Assembly: GCA_048550035.1 (NCBI GenBank) | Contig: JBLYYQ010000048.1 | Location: 1-15,881 of the forward strand | Direction: 5' to 3' | DNA length: 15,881 nt | Source of the DNA: JBLYYQ01 sp048550035 | Lineage (GTDB): Bacteria; Nitrospinota_A; UBA7883; JBLYYQ01 | Part shown: positions 1 to 7,477 of the stretch, in pieces | Layout of the letters: every line of letters starts with the position of its first letter | Position numbering within the stretch: the first letter of the stretch is position 1 | Notes under the pieces: model-generated | The model's database searches: none | What the model was told of the DNA's origin: nothing | The model's input: only the letters and a program-made list of their open reading frames with translations | Made by a program: the position numbers and the translations under genes

Positions 1-933
1 GAGCTTACAAAGACGCAAAAGTTCACTCAGCCACCTGCTCGCTACAGTGAGGCAACCTTGATTAAGACAATGGAAGAGCTCGGAATCGGTCGGCCATCAA
101 CATATGCTTCGACTGTATCACTGATATTAGACCGAGACTATGTAACGGTTAATGAGCGGAAACTATCTCCGACAGAGCTTGGAATCACTGTAACTGACCT
201 ATTAGTTGAAAATTTTCCTGAGATATTAACTGCAGAGTTTACTGCACACTTAGAAGGTGAACTCGATCAGGTCGAAGATGGTTCAAAAGATTGGATAACT
301 GCATTGGATCAATTCTATATCCCGTTTAGCAAAGAGTATGAGCTTGCCAAAGTTAATATGCGATCTATTAAAGGTGAGGTTGAAAAAACTGATATTGTAT
401 GTGATAAATGTGGGAAATCTATGGTGATCAAATTTGGTCGATTTGGTAAATTCTTAGCTTGTGGAGGCTATCCAGAATGTAAGAATAGCAAAGAACTAAA
501 TAAAGATGGAGAAGCTACAACTGTTGCCGATAAAAAGGAGGATGAACCAACTGAGTTTATCTGCCCTAAATGTTCTAAGGTGATGGTCAAAAAGCATGGT
601 CGATTTGGTGAATATATCGCCTGCTCTGATTATCCTACATGCAAAAGTACCAGAGCAATCGGAACATCGGTTGAATGTCCTGTTGCTGATTGCAAAGGAG
701 AATTGGTTAAAAAAATGACTCGTCGCGGGAAACCATTTTATGCCTGCTCAAAGTATCCTGATTGTGACTATGCTATCTGGAATGAACCGCTTGCAAAAGA
801 GTGTCCTGACTGTTCATTCCCTATTTTAGAGAAGAAGGTATTAAAAGCTGGACTCGTCCATAACTGTCCAGAAAAGGGCTGTTCATACAAAGAGAATGTT
901 GATGATGAGGATAACGAAGATGGCGATGAATAA
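1..933 (+). CDS. topA: DNA topoisomerase I, C-terminal part (5' end outside window)
   Basis: Type IA topoisomerase that relaxes negatively supercoiled DNA through a tyrosine-linked single-strand break. The frame is open from base 1, and the first codons already read as conserved TopA sequence (FTQPPARYSEATLIKTMEE, then LGIGRPSTYA), so the TTG at 58 is an internal leucine and the true start lies upstream. The catalytic tyrosine lies upstream of the window. After the end of the core there are four C-terminal zinc ribbons, with cysteines at about 400-480, 562-642, 676-765 and 802-882. The first two follow CxxC...YPxC. The third starts with a wider CPVADC pair, and the fourth is divergent and ends in CPEKGC. 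Such ribbons bind single-stranded DNA in related enzymes. The protein ends in an acidic tail rich in Asp and Glu. The stop TAA lies 10 nt from the end of the convergent 136-aa gene. Confidence 0.97.
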   Translation, partial: ELTKTQKFTQPPARYSEATLIKTMEELGIGRPSTYASTVSLILDRDYVTVNERKLSPTELGITVTDLLVENFPEILTAEFTAHLEGELDQVEDGSKDWITALDQFYIPFSKEYELAKVNMRSIKGEVEKTDIVCDKCGKSMVIKFGRFGKFLACGGYPECKNSKELNKDGEATTVADKKEDEPTEFICPKCSKVMVKKHGRFGEYIACSDYPTCKSTRAIGTSVECPVADCKGELVKKMTRRGKPFYACSKYPDCDYAIWNEPLAKECPDCSFPILEKKVLKAGLVHNCPEKGCSYKENVDDEDNEDGDE

Positions 934-943
934 GGAGATGAAA

Positions 944-1354
944 TTACCAGATAAGTTTAAAACTTCTTAGCCATTTTTTCTCATCAAAGTTAGCTGATGC
1001 AAAACTTTGGAATCTTGCTTCTTGATCAGTCAAGCTAGAGCCATCAATCAGTAACTCTCCATTATCTTTATTTGCCAGATTATCATTACCTCTATCTTTG
1101 GGATAATCTTTCAGATTGGACTCATGAGCAAATTCGATCCATTCATCATAATCTTCGTTTGAAGAGAGTATCATACCAGAGATATCTTTTAGCTCGTTCA
1201 CCTTTAATGCTAAGCCTAGCACCGTACTAGAGTTGATTATATCTTTACTTTCTAATTCAATAAGCATCTTCATAACCTGTTTATCATTCGAAAGAGCATC
1301 GACAATAGATCGTGATAACTGATCTAACATTTTCTTCTTATCCGATTCTTTCAT
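944..1354 (-). CDS. hypothetical protein, 136 aa, family not recognised
   Basis: I do not recognise this protein. It is soluble and charged, with no signal peptide, membrane segment or cysteine pair. The N-terminal half (about residues 1-65) looks helical, with regularly spaced Leu, Ile and Met. Around residues 85-105 it is rich in Asp, Asn, Lys and Gly and may be a flexible linker, and the last 25 residues include FDEKKWLRSFKLIW, which could be a short amphipathic tail. The start ATG is preceded by AAAGGG at normal spacing, which supports real translation. It converges on topA with only 10 nt between stop codons. The next gene upstream on its strand is the STAS-domain gene, 143 nt away, so co-transcription is possible but uncertain. 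Confidence 0.7.
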   Translation of the reverse strand: MKESDKKKMLDQLSRSIVDALSNDKQVMKMLIELESKDIINSSTVLGLALKVNELKDISGMILSSNEDYDEWIEFAHESNLKDYPKDRGNDNLANKDNGELLIDGSSLTDQEARFQSFASANFDEKKWLRSFKLIW

Positions 1355-1497
1355 AGCACCCTTTCTAAACTTAATCTACAATAGTTCTATCTTCACTTAC
1401 CATCTATATCTTAATTTAAGGCATGATTAGAATAATCTACCAAGATTTAAACGAGTTTTAATAAGTAATTTGGAGGATCAATCTCTAATAAAAGCAT

Positions 1498-1851
1498 TTA
1501 ACTAGCTTTAGCTGTCATAGATTTTAGAGCTTCATCTTCTGTTGGATAAATTTCGAGCCAGTTATCACTATCAGCTAACATCAGAAGCTTGGTAACGGCA
1601 GGCTGTATTTCACAAAACTTAAGGAGCGTACCTTCCTTTTTTTTAGCACTTTTGATCCTACTTATAAGTAGACCAACTGCAACAGAGTCGATAATATTCA
1701 CTAATCGGAAATTAATAATAATCTTAGCCTTCTCCTCCTCAAATAGAGCATCAACAGCATTCTTTAGCCCATCCAATGTCGAAGAGATCAGCTTCCCGCT
1801 TAGTCTCAATATGACAACCTCGCCATCTGTCTCAAACTTATTTATAATCAT
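1498..1851 (-). CDS. STAS-domain protein, anti-sigma factor antagonist-like
   Basis: A single STAS domain fills the 117 residues. In the SpoIIAA/RsbV family such proteins bind an anti-sigma factor or kinase and are switched off by serine phosphorylation. The fold pattern is visible: strand VVILRLSGKL (12-21), helix LDGLKNAVDALFEEE, strand AKIIINF (42-48), then NIIDSVAVGLLISRIKSAKK (52-71), and a closing helix near the C-terminus. Ser56 follows Asp55 at the position of the phosphorylated serine in RsbV-type proteins. The usual D-S-[ST]-G is here D-S-V-A, so the loop is divergent. No RsbW-type kinase or sigma factor is in the window, so the partner is unknown. A non-sigma role, such as lipid transport or cell-envelope work seen for some STAS proteins, cannot be excluded. 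ATG start with TGGGG about 9 nt upstream. Confidence 0.85.
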   Translation of the reverse strand: MIINKFETDGEVVILRLSGKLISSTLDGLKNAVDALFEEEKAKIIINFRLVNIIDSVAVGLLISRIKSAKKKEGTLLKFCEIQPAVTKLLMLADSDNWLEIYPTEDEALKSMTAKAS

Positions 1852-1949
1852 AGCAACTAACCCCAGTAGAATTGTAAAAACAGTTACAGTTATTAAATAG
1901 AGCTATAACCAATACAATGCAAGTCAAACAATGATTTTTCTATAGTTTC

Positions 1950-3419
1950 TTATAAAAACAGTACATTGAAAAGAAATCCAGACAGACTTAGAACAATGGT
2001 ATATGGAAGCGCAAGATAGATCATCCTAAGATATGAAAGCTCTATAACCGCTGCAATCGAGCTTGTCAGTAGAAATAAAAATGCAGCCTGCCCATTCGGA
2101 GTGGCAACGCTAGGCAGATTTGTTCCTGTGTTGATAGCAACTGCAATCATATTTAGCTGCTCTTGACTAATAGTTTCATCTAATAATGCCTGCTTCACTT
2201 CTGATATATAGATTGTTGCAACAAATACATTATCGCTAATGGCAGATAAAATCCCGCAGGCCACATAGAATCCTGCTAATAACGCCGCACCATCTAATGA
2301 TAGTGTCAATGCTATTATAGGATTAAACAGATGTTGATCATGGATTACGGCTACAATAGCAAAAAAGACTGTTAGTAATGCTGTGAATGGTAGAGACTCT
2401 TCAAATGCTTTACCGATCTGCCTCTCCTCAATAATACCATTTAGTGCAGTCAATGCAACAATAACAGAAAGTCCAATCAATCCAACCTCCGCTACATGCA
2501 ATCCGAGCGCAATCACGATATAGAGTGATACTGCACCTTGAATAATTAGTTTGGCCTTTGCCTTGTTAGATCTGTTTTTTGCCTCATTTTTTACATGATC
2601 TGTCAATATGGCTCGAACCTTATCAGGTAGCTGAGCTCCATATCCAAAAAGAGCATATTTCTCAACTACAAAACATGTAATATGACCTGCAATAAAGACA
2701 GGAATAGTGACATGTGCCATCCTAATAAAAAACTCAAGAAACTCCCACTCTAGCATCTTAGCTATCAGTAAATTTTGTGGTTCACCCACTAAAGTCATAG
2801 CGCCACCTAATGCAGTACCAACCGCACCATGCATCATAATGTTACGTAAATAGGCACGAAACTGTTCTAAATCGGCTGCAGAGTCATCGTCTGAAGTCTG
2901 AGTCGACCTATATTTATCATAGATGGTATAAAATCCAAGACCGGCTGCCATGATGACTGCGGTCACCGTCAGTGCATCCAAGAATGCTGACAATATCGCA
3001 CTCACTGAACAAAATAGGAGTGATAACACTATCTTACTCTTCACTTTAACAATAAGATTTGTAAATATGAATAGTAAGAAATCTTGCATGAAATAGATTC
3101 CTGCCACCATAAAAATCAGAAGTAGTATCACAGGAAAGTTGGTCAAGGTCTCATTATATATAGACTCTGGCGTTGTTAATCCTAAGAAGAGCGCTTCAAT
3201 CGCAAGCAGCCCGCCTGGTTGCAATGGGTAACATTTTAATGCCATCGCTAATGTGAATATGAACTCTAACAATAACAGCCAACCTGTTACAAATGGTCCG
3301 ACCGTATATAAGAGTATCGGGTTTAAAACTAAAAATAGTAAGATGCAGTTCTTGTACCAGTTGGGGGAGTTTCCTAAAAAGTTTGTCCTAAAATCGCTTA
3401 AGTTCACTTTACTTTTCAT
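1950..3419 (-). CDS. nhaB: Na+/H+ antiporter NhaB
   Basis: Inner-membrane antiporter that expels Na+ in exchange for protons, important for sodium and pH balance. The protein matches remembered E. coli NhaB along its whole length: NFLGNSPNWYK (13-23), EFIFTLAMALKCYPL (52-66), PGGLLAIEA (68-76), FMVAGIYFM (103-111), SAFLDALTV (144-152) with the conserved Asp148, GTALGG and VGEPQNLLIAK, ESLPFTALLTVFF, and NTGTNLPSVATPNGQAAF near the C-terminus. It is strongly hydrophobic throughout, as expected for about 12 membrane segments, and its 489 aa compare with about 513 in E. coli. A longer frame reaches a TTG at 3485 inside holA, but the ATG at 3417-3419 fits the family N-terminus and has GGAGG 11 nt upstream. 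It lies 49 nt after holA and is probably the last gene of the long operon. Confidence 0.96.
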   Translation of the reverse strand: MKSKVNLSDFRTNFLGNSPNWYKNCILLFLVLNPILLYTVGPFVTGWLLLLEFIFTLAMALKCYPLQPGGLLAIEALFLGLTTPESIYNETLTNFPVILLLIFMVAGIYFMQDFLLFIFTNLIVKVKSKIVLSLLFCSVSAILSAFLDALTVTAVIMAAGLGFYTIYDKYRSTQTSDDDSAADLEQFRAYLRNIMMHGAVGTALGGAMTLVGEPQNLLIAKMLEWEFLEFFIRMAHVTIPVFIAGHITCFVVEKYALFGYGAQLPDKVRAILTDHVKNEAKNRSNKAKAKLIIQGAVSLYIVIALGLHVAEVGLIGLSVIVALTALNGIIEERQIGKAFEESLPFTALLTVFFAIVAVIHDQHLFNPIIALTLSLDGAALLAGFYVACGILSAISDNVFVATIYISEVKQALLDETISQEQLNMIAVAINTGTNLPSVATPNGQAAFLFLLTSSIAAVIELSYLRMIYLALPYTIVLSLSGFLFNVLFL

Positions 3420-3430
3420 ACCTGTTATAT

Positions 3431-3435
3431 CCTCC
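3431..3435 (-). promoter_or_regulatory. ribosome binding site of nhaB (decides the start)
   Basis: A perfect GGAGG on the - strand lies 11 nt before the ATG at 3417-3419. It sits downstream of the alternative TTG start at 3485, so it supports the shorter NhaB. The spacing is slightly long. Confidence 0.6.
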
Positions 3436-3468
3436 GTCTCTTTTGCATAATATATCCAATCATAACCC

Positions 3469-4536
3469 TCATATCTTACTGGCAAGTTGGGAGAGTGTCT
3501 TTACAAATAGTGCTCTAATATTTATAGTTGATTTCATTGAATCTTCAGTTAATTTATACAATCTTTGTAGCCCTAAATAAAGCTCATCTTTTGACCATTG
3601 CACTTTACTGCGGTATATATCAGAAATTATAAACTTTTGTATCTTCAGCTGACTCGCTATTTGGTCAATAGATAATCTACGACTTTTACCTGATAACACT
3701 GCTAAAATAAGTAATAGTTCAGAGGTCAAGCTTTTGGTTACGATCTGCAATGCCATGTTCTGATTAACAAGATTATCAAATGCCACAATTGCAGCCCTCC
3801 TATCTTTTCTCCTGACCGCACCAATTAGATCAAACAGTTTAGCATAGCTATGCTGACCGGTCAGCTCATTAACATCAGATAGTTTGATATGATCTGTATC
3901 AGCATATCCAGATAACTTATCTAGCTCATTTTGCAACCTCAAACTATCGTTCATACAGAATTTCATAAGATGCTCTAGCGCATCATCATCTATTCTTGTT
4001 CCTCTCTTTTTTAACTCATCTTTGGCTAACTTGATTTCGCTTCTACTTGAAAGGATATGAGCATTAATCTTAAGTCCATCTTTTGAAATATGATCAAAAA
4101 ATCCCTTTTTAGCTAGAGTCGCCTCCTCTTTTTTACTTAGCAACAACGATAAAATCAGAATTGATTCACTGTTTGGATTTTGAAAGTAATCAATAAAGAG
4201 ATCAACATCAGCATCACTTATCTTTGCCAATGGACCTACATAGGCTACGCTCTTATCACCAAACATAGAGATATTTTTTAATCTAGCAATCAGCGAATAA
4301 AGATCAGTCATATCTTCAGATGAACCTTGGCTATTAAGTGGTGCAAGTTTTGGGATTCGATGGTAACTTTGAACTGAATCTTTATCGACAACTCTATTTT
4401 TTAAGTCAAGTCCGATCTTACTTATCCTGCTCAGATTGTCGCCATAGATACAAAATATTGAGATATTAAGAAGTTTTTGGCTGTCGCTAGCTAAAAACTC
4501 TTTATAAAACTTATCGGTAGTAACAGTTGGATTCAT
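3469..4536 (-). CDS. holA: DNA polymerase III, delta subunit
   Basis: Delta is the part of the clamp-loader complex that opens the sliding clamp during replication. The 355 aa fit the family length. The pattern is typical though poorly conserved, as usual for delta: ISIFCIYGDN (25-34) corresponds to the first strand and loop; ISMFGDKSVAYV (89-100) to the 'lF..krlv.v' strand; SESILILSLLLSKKE (123-137) to the next; then NDSLRLQNELDKLSGYA (196-212) matches the 'dl..l.nEleKL..y' signature, and a helical C-terminal clamp-loader collar domain follows. The N-terminal ATPase-like fold has no Walker motifs, as expected for delta. It starts 5 nt after the phosphoesterase stop and has only a weak ribosome binding site, which suggests translational coupling. 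It could in principle be a diverged delta paralogue, but none other is seen here. Confidence 0.85.
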   Translation of the reverse strand: MNPTVTTDKFYKEFLASDSQKLLNISIFCIYGDNLSRISKIGLDLKNRVVDKDSVQSYHRIPKLAPLNSQGSSEDMTDLYSLIARLKNISMFGDKSVAYVGPLAKISDADVDLFIDYFQNPNSESILILSLLLSKKEEATLAKKGFFDHISKDGLKINAHILSSRSEIKLAKDELKKRGTRIDDDALEHLMKFCMNDSLRLQNELDKLSGYADTDHIKLSDVNELTGQHSYAKLFDLIGAVRRKDRRAAIVAFDNLVNQNMALQIVTKSLTSELLLILAVLSGKSRRLSIDQIASQLKIQKFIISDIYRSKVQWSKDELYLGLQRLYKLTEDSMKSTINIRALFVKTLSQLASKI

Positions 4537-4541
4537 AGACT

Positions 4542-5273
4542 CTATCTGCCATAACCTAATCGTTCTGCAAGATAGTGGCTTAAGTTACATTCATGGATCT
4601 TTTTTTGTACAGCTTCAATATCATAAGCTACACGATGAAACTCTAATTCGTTTTTATCTGAATCAAAATGAACCCAACAAGCAGTTGGTATGGAATCGCG
4701 TGGCTGACCCACAGAGCCAATATTGGCAATATATTTATACTCAGGCTCTAGCTTGATATCCTTTGGTCTTAATACCTCTAAATTCTGATCGTCTAAAAAC
4801 TTTACAACTAACGGCTGATGAGAATGACCTATAAAGCAGAGGCGATCATCAATATAGTTATAATTTTCAAGTGCTTCAAAGTAACTTAAAATATATCGCC
4901 ACTCCTCTGGATGAAAAGGTGATGAGTGTGCAATTTGAAATCTATTGTCAACTATCATTGACGGGACTAAAGTCATTAGAAACTCCCGTTGGTCTTCTCG
5001 AATCTGCGTGGCAGTCCACTCTAATGCCTCTTGTGCAAATTTATTAAAATAATCGCCTGGAGTTTTACCAATTAACGCCCAGTCATGGTTGCCTGCTAGA
5101 ATAATGTCACAACTATCAATCATAAGATCGATACATTCAGCAGGATTAGGACCGTACCCTATAATGTCCCCAAGGAATATCCGTTTATCAACATTATATC
5201 TACTGATATCTTTTAAAACTGACTCAAATGCTTCTAAATTCGAATGGATGTCTGAAAAAAGAGCATATTTCAT
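4542..5273 (-). CDS. calcineurin-like metallophosphoesterase (phosphodiesterase family)
   Basis: A 243-aa metal-dependent phosphoesterase of the YfcE/MJ0936-like or ApaH-like branch. All metal-binding motifs are present: SDIH (Asp8, His10), GDIIGYGPNP (Asp36), GNHD (Asn62-His63-Asp64), His116 in AHSSP, and GHSH (His150, His152). The conserved NIGSVGQPRD (184-193) is typical of this subfamily. The substrate cannot be told from sequence; nucleotide-type phosphodiesters are usual candidates. There is no signal peptide, so it is cytoplasmic. The frame is open to a possible start at 5333 inside nusB, but ATG 5271-5273 begins exactly at the family N-terminus (MKYALFSDIHSN) and has AAAAGGAG 7 nt upstream. 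The start lies 1 nt after the nusB stop, so the two are tightly coupled. Confidence 0.9.
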   Translation of the reverse strand: MKYALFSDIHSNLEAFESVLKDISRYNVDKRIFLGDIIGYGPNPAECIDLMIDSCDIILAGNHDWALIGKTPGDYFNKFAQEALEWTATQIREDQREFLMTLVPSMIVDNRFQIAHSSPFHPEEWRYILSYFEALENYNYIDDRLCFIGHSHQPLVVKFLDDQNLEVLRPKDIKLEPEYKYIANIGSVGQPRDSIPTACWVHFDSDKNELEFHRVAYDIEAVQKKIHECNLSHYLAERLGYGR

Positions 5274-5274
5274 T

Positions 5275-5691
5275 TCAACTCTCCTTTTGTTCAGTAATCT
5301 GGGGCTTGTTCCCAGACTCTTTCCAAATAGCATCTAGAACTCTATTAATCAATGGGGCTGATTTTGGATCAGAATATCTCTTTGCTATTTCAATTGCTTC
5401 ATTAATCACAATCTGATATGGCGTGCTCTTTGTAATTAGTAACTCAAAGGCTCCCATTCTCAATATTGCACGCTCCATAACGGCTAATTCGCTTAATTCC
5501 TTCTTAACCATTGTCTGATTAATTACAGTATCAATTTTTACCAAATTTTGACAGATCGCCTCTACCGTAATTTTGACCTCTTCGCTCTCAGATTCTTCAA
5601 ACTCAATCTCAGATCCTGATAGATTATTAACCATATCAAGTTGGTAGAGCATGGCAATAATAGATTCTCTTGTTTTGCGCCGTGAGCTCAC
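5275..5691 (-). CDS. nusB: transcription antitermination factor NusB
   Basis: All-helical RNA-binding protein that joins NusE (S10) on boxA RNA to keep RNA polymerase going through rRNA operons. The 138 aa match the family: RRKTRESIIAMLYQLD (4-19) is the N-terminal arginine-rich helix; ERAILRMGAFELL (73-85), TPYQIVINEAIEIAKRYS (90-107) and LINRVLDAI (114-122) are the C-terminal signatures. The acidic insert at about 30-39 (FEESESEEV) is a little unusual. The start is GTG at 5689-5691, 4 nt after the ribH stop, with no strong ribosome binding site, so coupled translation is likely. No earlier start fits; the next Met is within the first helix. ribH-nusB is a common pair in bacteria. Confidence 0.95.
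   Translation of the reverse strand: MSSRRKTRESIIAMLYQLDMVNNLSGSEIEFEESESEEVKITVEAICQNLVKIDTVINQTMVKKELSELAVMERAILRMGAFELLITKSTPYQIVINEAIEIAKRYSDPKSAPLINRVLDAIWKESGNKPQITEQKES
5281..5288 (-). promoter_or_regulatory. ribosome binding site of the metallophosphoesterase gene
   Basis: AAAAGGAG on the - strand, inside the last codons of nusB and 7 nt before the ATG at 5271-5273. It decides the start against the longer frame. Confidence 0.75.
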
Positions 5692-5695
5692 CTAT

Positions 5696-6163
5696 CTAGA
5701 CTAGCTTTTTTAAGAGGTTACTCATCTCGATTGCAGCAAGAGCTGCATCAAACCCTTTGTTACCCATCTTTGAGCCTGATCTCTCTATTGCTTGCTCTAA
5801 ATTGTCGGCGGTTACCACTCCAAATGTAAGAGCAATTCCATTATCCATCATTACATTTGCAAGCCCTTTGCTACACTCAGCTGCTACATAATCAAAATGA
5901 GGCGTCGCACCCCTTATTATTACTCCAAGTGCTATTATTGCATCGACCTTCTTCTGTTTGGCAATCTTATCTGCAATCAAAGGTAGTTCAAACGCACCTG
6001 GACTTTTAACAATCATGATATTCTTTTCGTTAACAGTGTGGCGCAGTAAACAATCTAACGCTCCTTCGAGTAGTTTCTCTGTTAAGAATGAGTTAAATCT
6101 ACTTACCACAATTGCTACTTTTAGTGATGAACCATTTAAATCACCCTCATAAATCTCTTTCAT
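5696..6163 (-). CDS. ribH: 6,7-dimethyl-8-ribityllumazine synthase
   Basis: Makes 6,7-dimethyl-8-ribityllumazine from 5-amino-6-ribitylaminouracil and 3,4-dihydroxy-2-butanone 4-phosphate, the step before riboflavin. The full family length of 155 aa is present. Motifs: SRFNSFLTEKLLEGA (21-35) for substrate binding, SPGAFELPL (54-62), GVIIRGATPHFDYVA (80-94) with the catalytic His89, FGVVTADNLEQAIERSG (114-130) with Arg128, and a closing GNKGFDAA. It is expected to assemble as a pentamer or a 60-mer capsid. The ATG has AAGGG upstream. It follows ribBA by 14 nt and precedes nusB. Confidence 0.98.
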   Translation of the reverse strand: MKEIYEGDLNGSSLKVAIVVSRFNSFLTEKLLEGALDCLLRHTVNEKNIMIVKSPGAFELPLIADKIAKQKKVDAIIALGVIIRGATPHFDYVAAECSKGLANVMMDNGIALTFGVVTADNLEQAIERSGSKMGNKGFDAALAAIEMSNLLKKLV

Positions 6164-6177
6164 ATCAATCCCTTTAT

Positions 6178-7419
6178 TTAACCTGATCTATCTTTTATAT
6201 CCATAAGGTGGCCTAGCTTTGACTGCTTGGTAGATAAATAGCGACTATTATCGTCAGTCAGATTACAAATTAATGGAACTCGCTCTTTAATCTCAATCCC
6301 GTATCCATCTAGTCCGACAACCTTCCGAGGATTATTCGTTAGCAACCTTAACTTCCTCACTTTTAAATCTCTTAATAGCTGAGCACCAATACCATAATCT
6401 CTAAGATCTGTCTCAAATCCGAGAGTATGATTAGCCTCTACTGTATCTAATCCTCCATCTTGCAAATTGTATGCCTTGATCTTGTTAACTAAGCCAATTC
6501 CTCTCCCTTCTTGCATAAGATATATCAGTACCCCTTGCTTATTAGCTGCAATCATGCTTAACGCTCTATCCATCTGCTCTCCACAATCGCAACGTAATGA
6601 ACCAAAAAGGTCGCCCGTCACACATTGAGAATGAACACGGGTCAAAACAGGTGAGCCATCTGCTATATCACCTAGATAAAGAGCAAGCGGCTTAGTACCA
6701 CCGATCAGATCTTCGTACACAATAAAGTTAAATTTACCATGCTTTGTTGGTAAAATTGTCTCAGCCGATCGCTTTACTAACGATTCGTTTCGTAATCTAT
6801 ATTTAACTATATCTTTAACAGTAATAATTCTAATTTGATGTTTTGCAGCAAACTCCTTCAATGCATCGGCCCTAGCCATCGTACCATCTTTATTCATAAT
6901 TTCACAAAGCACGGCTGATGGCTTCAATCCTGCTATTTTACAAAGATCGACTGACCCTTCAGTCTGACCTACACGAACTAAAGTACCTCCCTCTCTTGAT
7001 CTTAAAGGAAATATATGACCAGGCCTTGCTAAATCAGTTGGCTTTGCATCATCAGCTATTGCAGCCAATATAGTTGTTGCCCTATCATGGACACTTATAC
7101 CGGTCGTTACTCCATGTTTTGCTTCAATTGAAACTGTAAAGCCGGTCTGAAAGCTGGAGGTGTTATCTTCTACCATTAATGGTAACTGTAGCTGGTCACA
7201 CTGTTGAGCGGTCAACGCAAGACAGATCAACCCTCGCGCTTCGGTTGCCATAAAGTTAATTATTTCAGGTGTTACTTTCTCCGCTGCGATTATTATATCG
7301 CCCTCATTTTCTCTATCTTCATCATCTACTAGTATGAGCATCTTCCCTGCTAGAAGATCTTTGACTGCATCTTCTATTGGACTAAACTCTCTGTTAGCTG
7401 ATAACTCTTTTACATTCAT
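6178..7419 (-). CDS. ribBA: bifunctional DHBP synthase / GTP cyclohydrolase II
   Basis: Fusion of the two entry enzymes of riboflavin synthesis. The RibB half (about 1-205) turns ribulose 5-phosphate into 3,4-dihydroxy-2-butanone 4-phosphate; the RibA half (about 215-400) opens GTP, releasing formate and pyrophosphate. RibB motifs: DDEDRENEGD (32-41), EARGLICLAL (60-69), GVTTGISVHDRATTI (103-117), HIFPLRSREGGTLVRVGQTEG (135-155, split here by position only). At residue 152 it has Gln where RibB normally has the metal-binding His. RibA motifs: zinc cysteines 266, 277 and 279 in SQCVTGDLFGSLRCDCG, MQEGRGIGL (302-310), ANHTLGFETDLRDYGIGAQ (329-347), LLTNNPRKV (359-367). Length 413 aa is normal for the fusion. 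AAGGAT precedes the ATG. It begins 58 nt after ribE, the widest gap within the rib block. Confidence 0.97.
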   Translation of the reverse strand: MNVKELSANREFSPIEDAVKDLLAGKMLILVDDEDRENEGDIIIAAEKVTPEIINFMATEARGLICLALTAQQCDQLQLPLMVEDNTSSFQTGFTVSIEAKHGVTTGISVHDRATTILAAIADDAKPTDLARPGHIFPLRSREGGTLVRVGQTEGSVDLCKIAGLKPSAVLCEIMNKDGTMARADALKEFAAKHQIRIITVKDIVKYRLRNESLVKRSAETILPTKHGKFNFIVYEDLIGGTKPLALYLGDIADGSPVLTRVHSQCVTGDLFGSLRCDCGEQMDRALSMIAANKQGVLIYLMQEGRGIGLVNKIKAYNLQDGGLDTVEANHTLGFETDLRDYGIGAQLLRDLKVRKLRLLTNNPRKVVGLDGYGIEIKERVPLICNLTDDNSRYLSTKQSKLGHLMDIKDRSG

Positions 7420-7477
7420 CTTCTATCCTTAACATAGGAAAAATAATAGGTTATTAAGATCAAGTCGCTTCGTATAG

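Noticed and set aside
953..965. Inverted repeat AAGTTTAAAACTT after topA, followed by TTTTTT a few bases later, as a terminator
   Set aside because: The stem is only 5-6 A/T-rich pairs, the T run is not adjacent, and it lies within the coding end of the opposite gene.
1355..1497. Possible promoter or small RNA between the STAS gene and the 136-aa gene
   Set aside because: I found only a short TTAAA/TTTAA inverted repeat at about 1446-1460 and no convincing -35/-10 pair or stable structure.
1589..1900. Open frame of 103 codons on the + strand covering the STAS gene
   Set aside because: The - strand protein has a clear STAS fold, while the + strand translation is an unpatterned hydrophobic sequence.
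1852..1949. Promoter for the STAS gene (TTGCAT and TATTTA, 17 nt apart, - strand)
   Set aside because: The -35 match is poor and several other pairings are equally good; in AT-rich DNA this is expected by chance.
3420..3485. N-terminal extension of NhaB from TTG at 3485
   Set aside because: The 22 extra residues do not resemble NhaB, the start would overlap holA, and a GGAGG lies before the ATG at 3419.
5274..5333. N-terminal extension of the metallophosphoesterase into nusB
   Set aside because: The extra 20 residues are out-of-frame nusB sequence, and the ATG at 5273 has a strong ribosome binding site and matches the family start.
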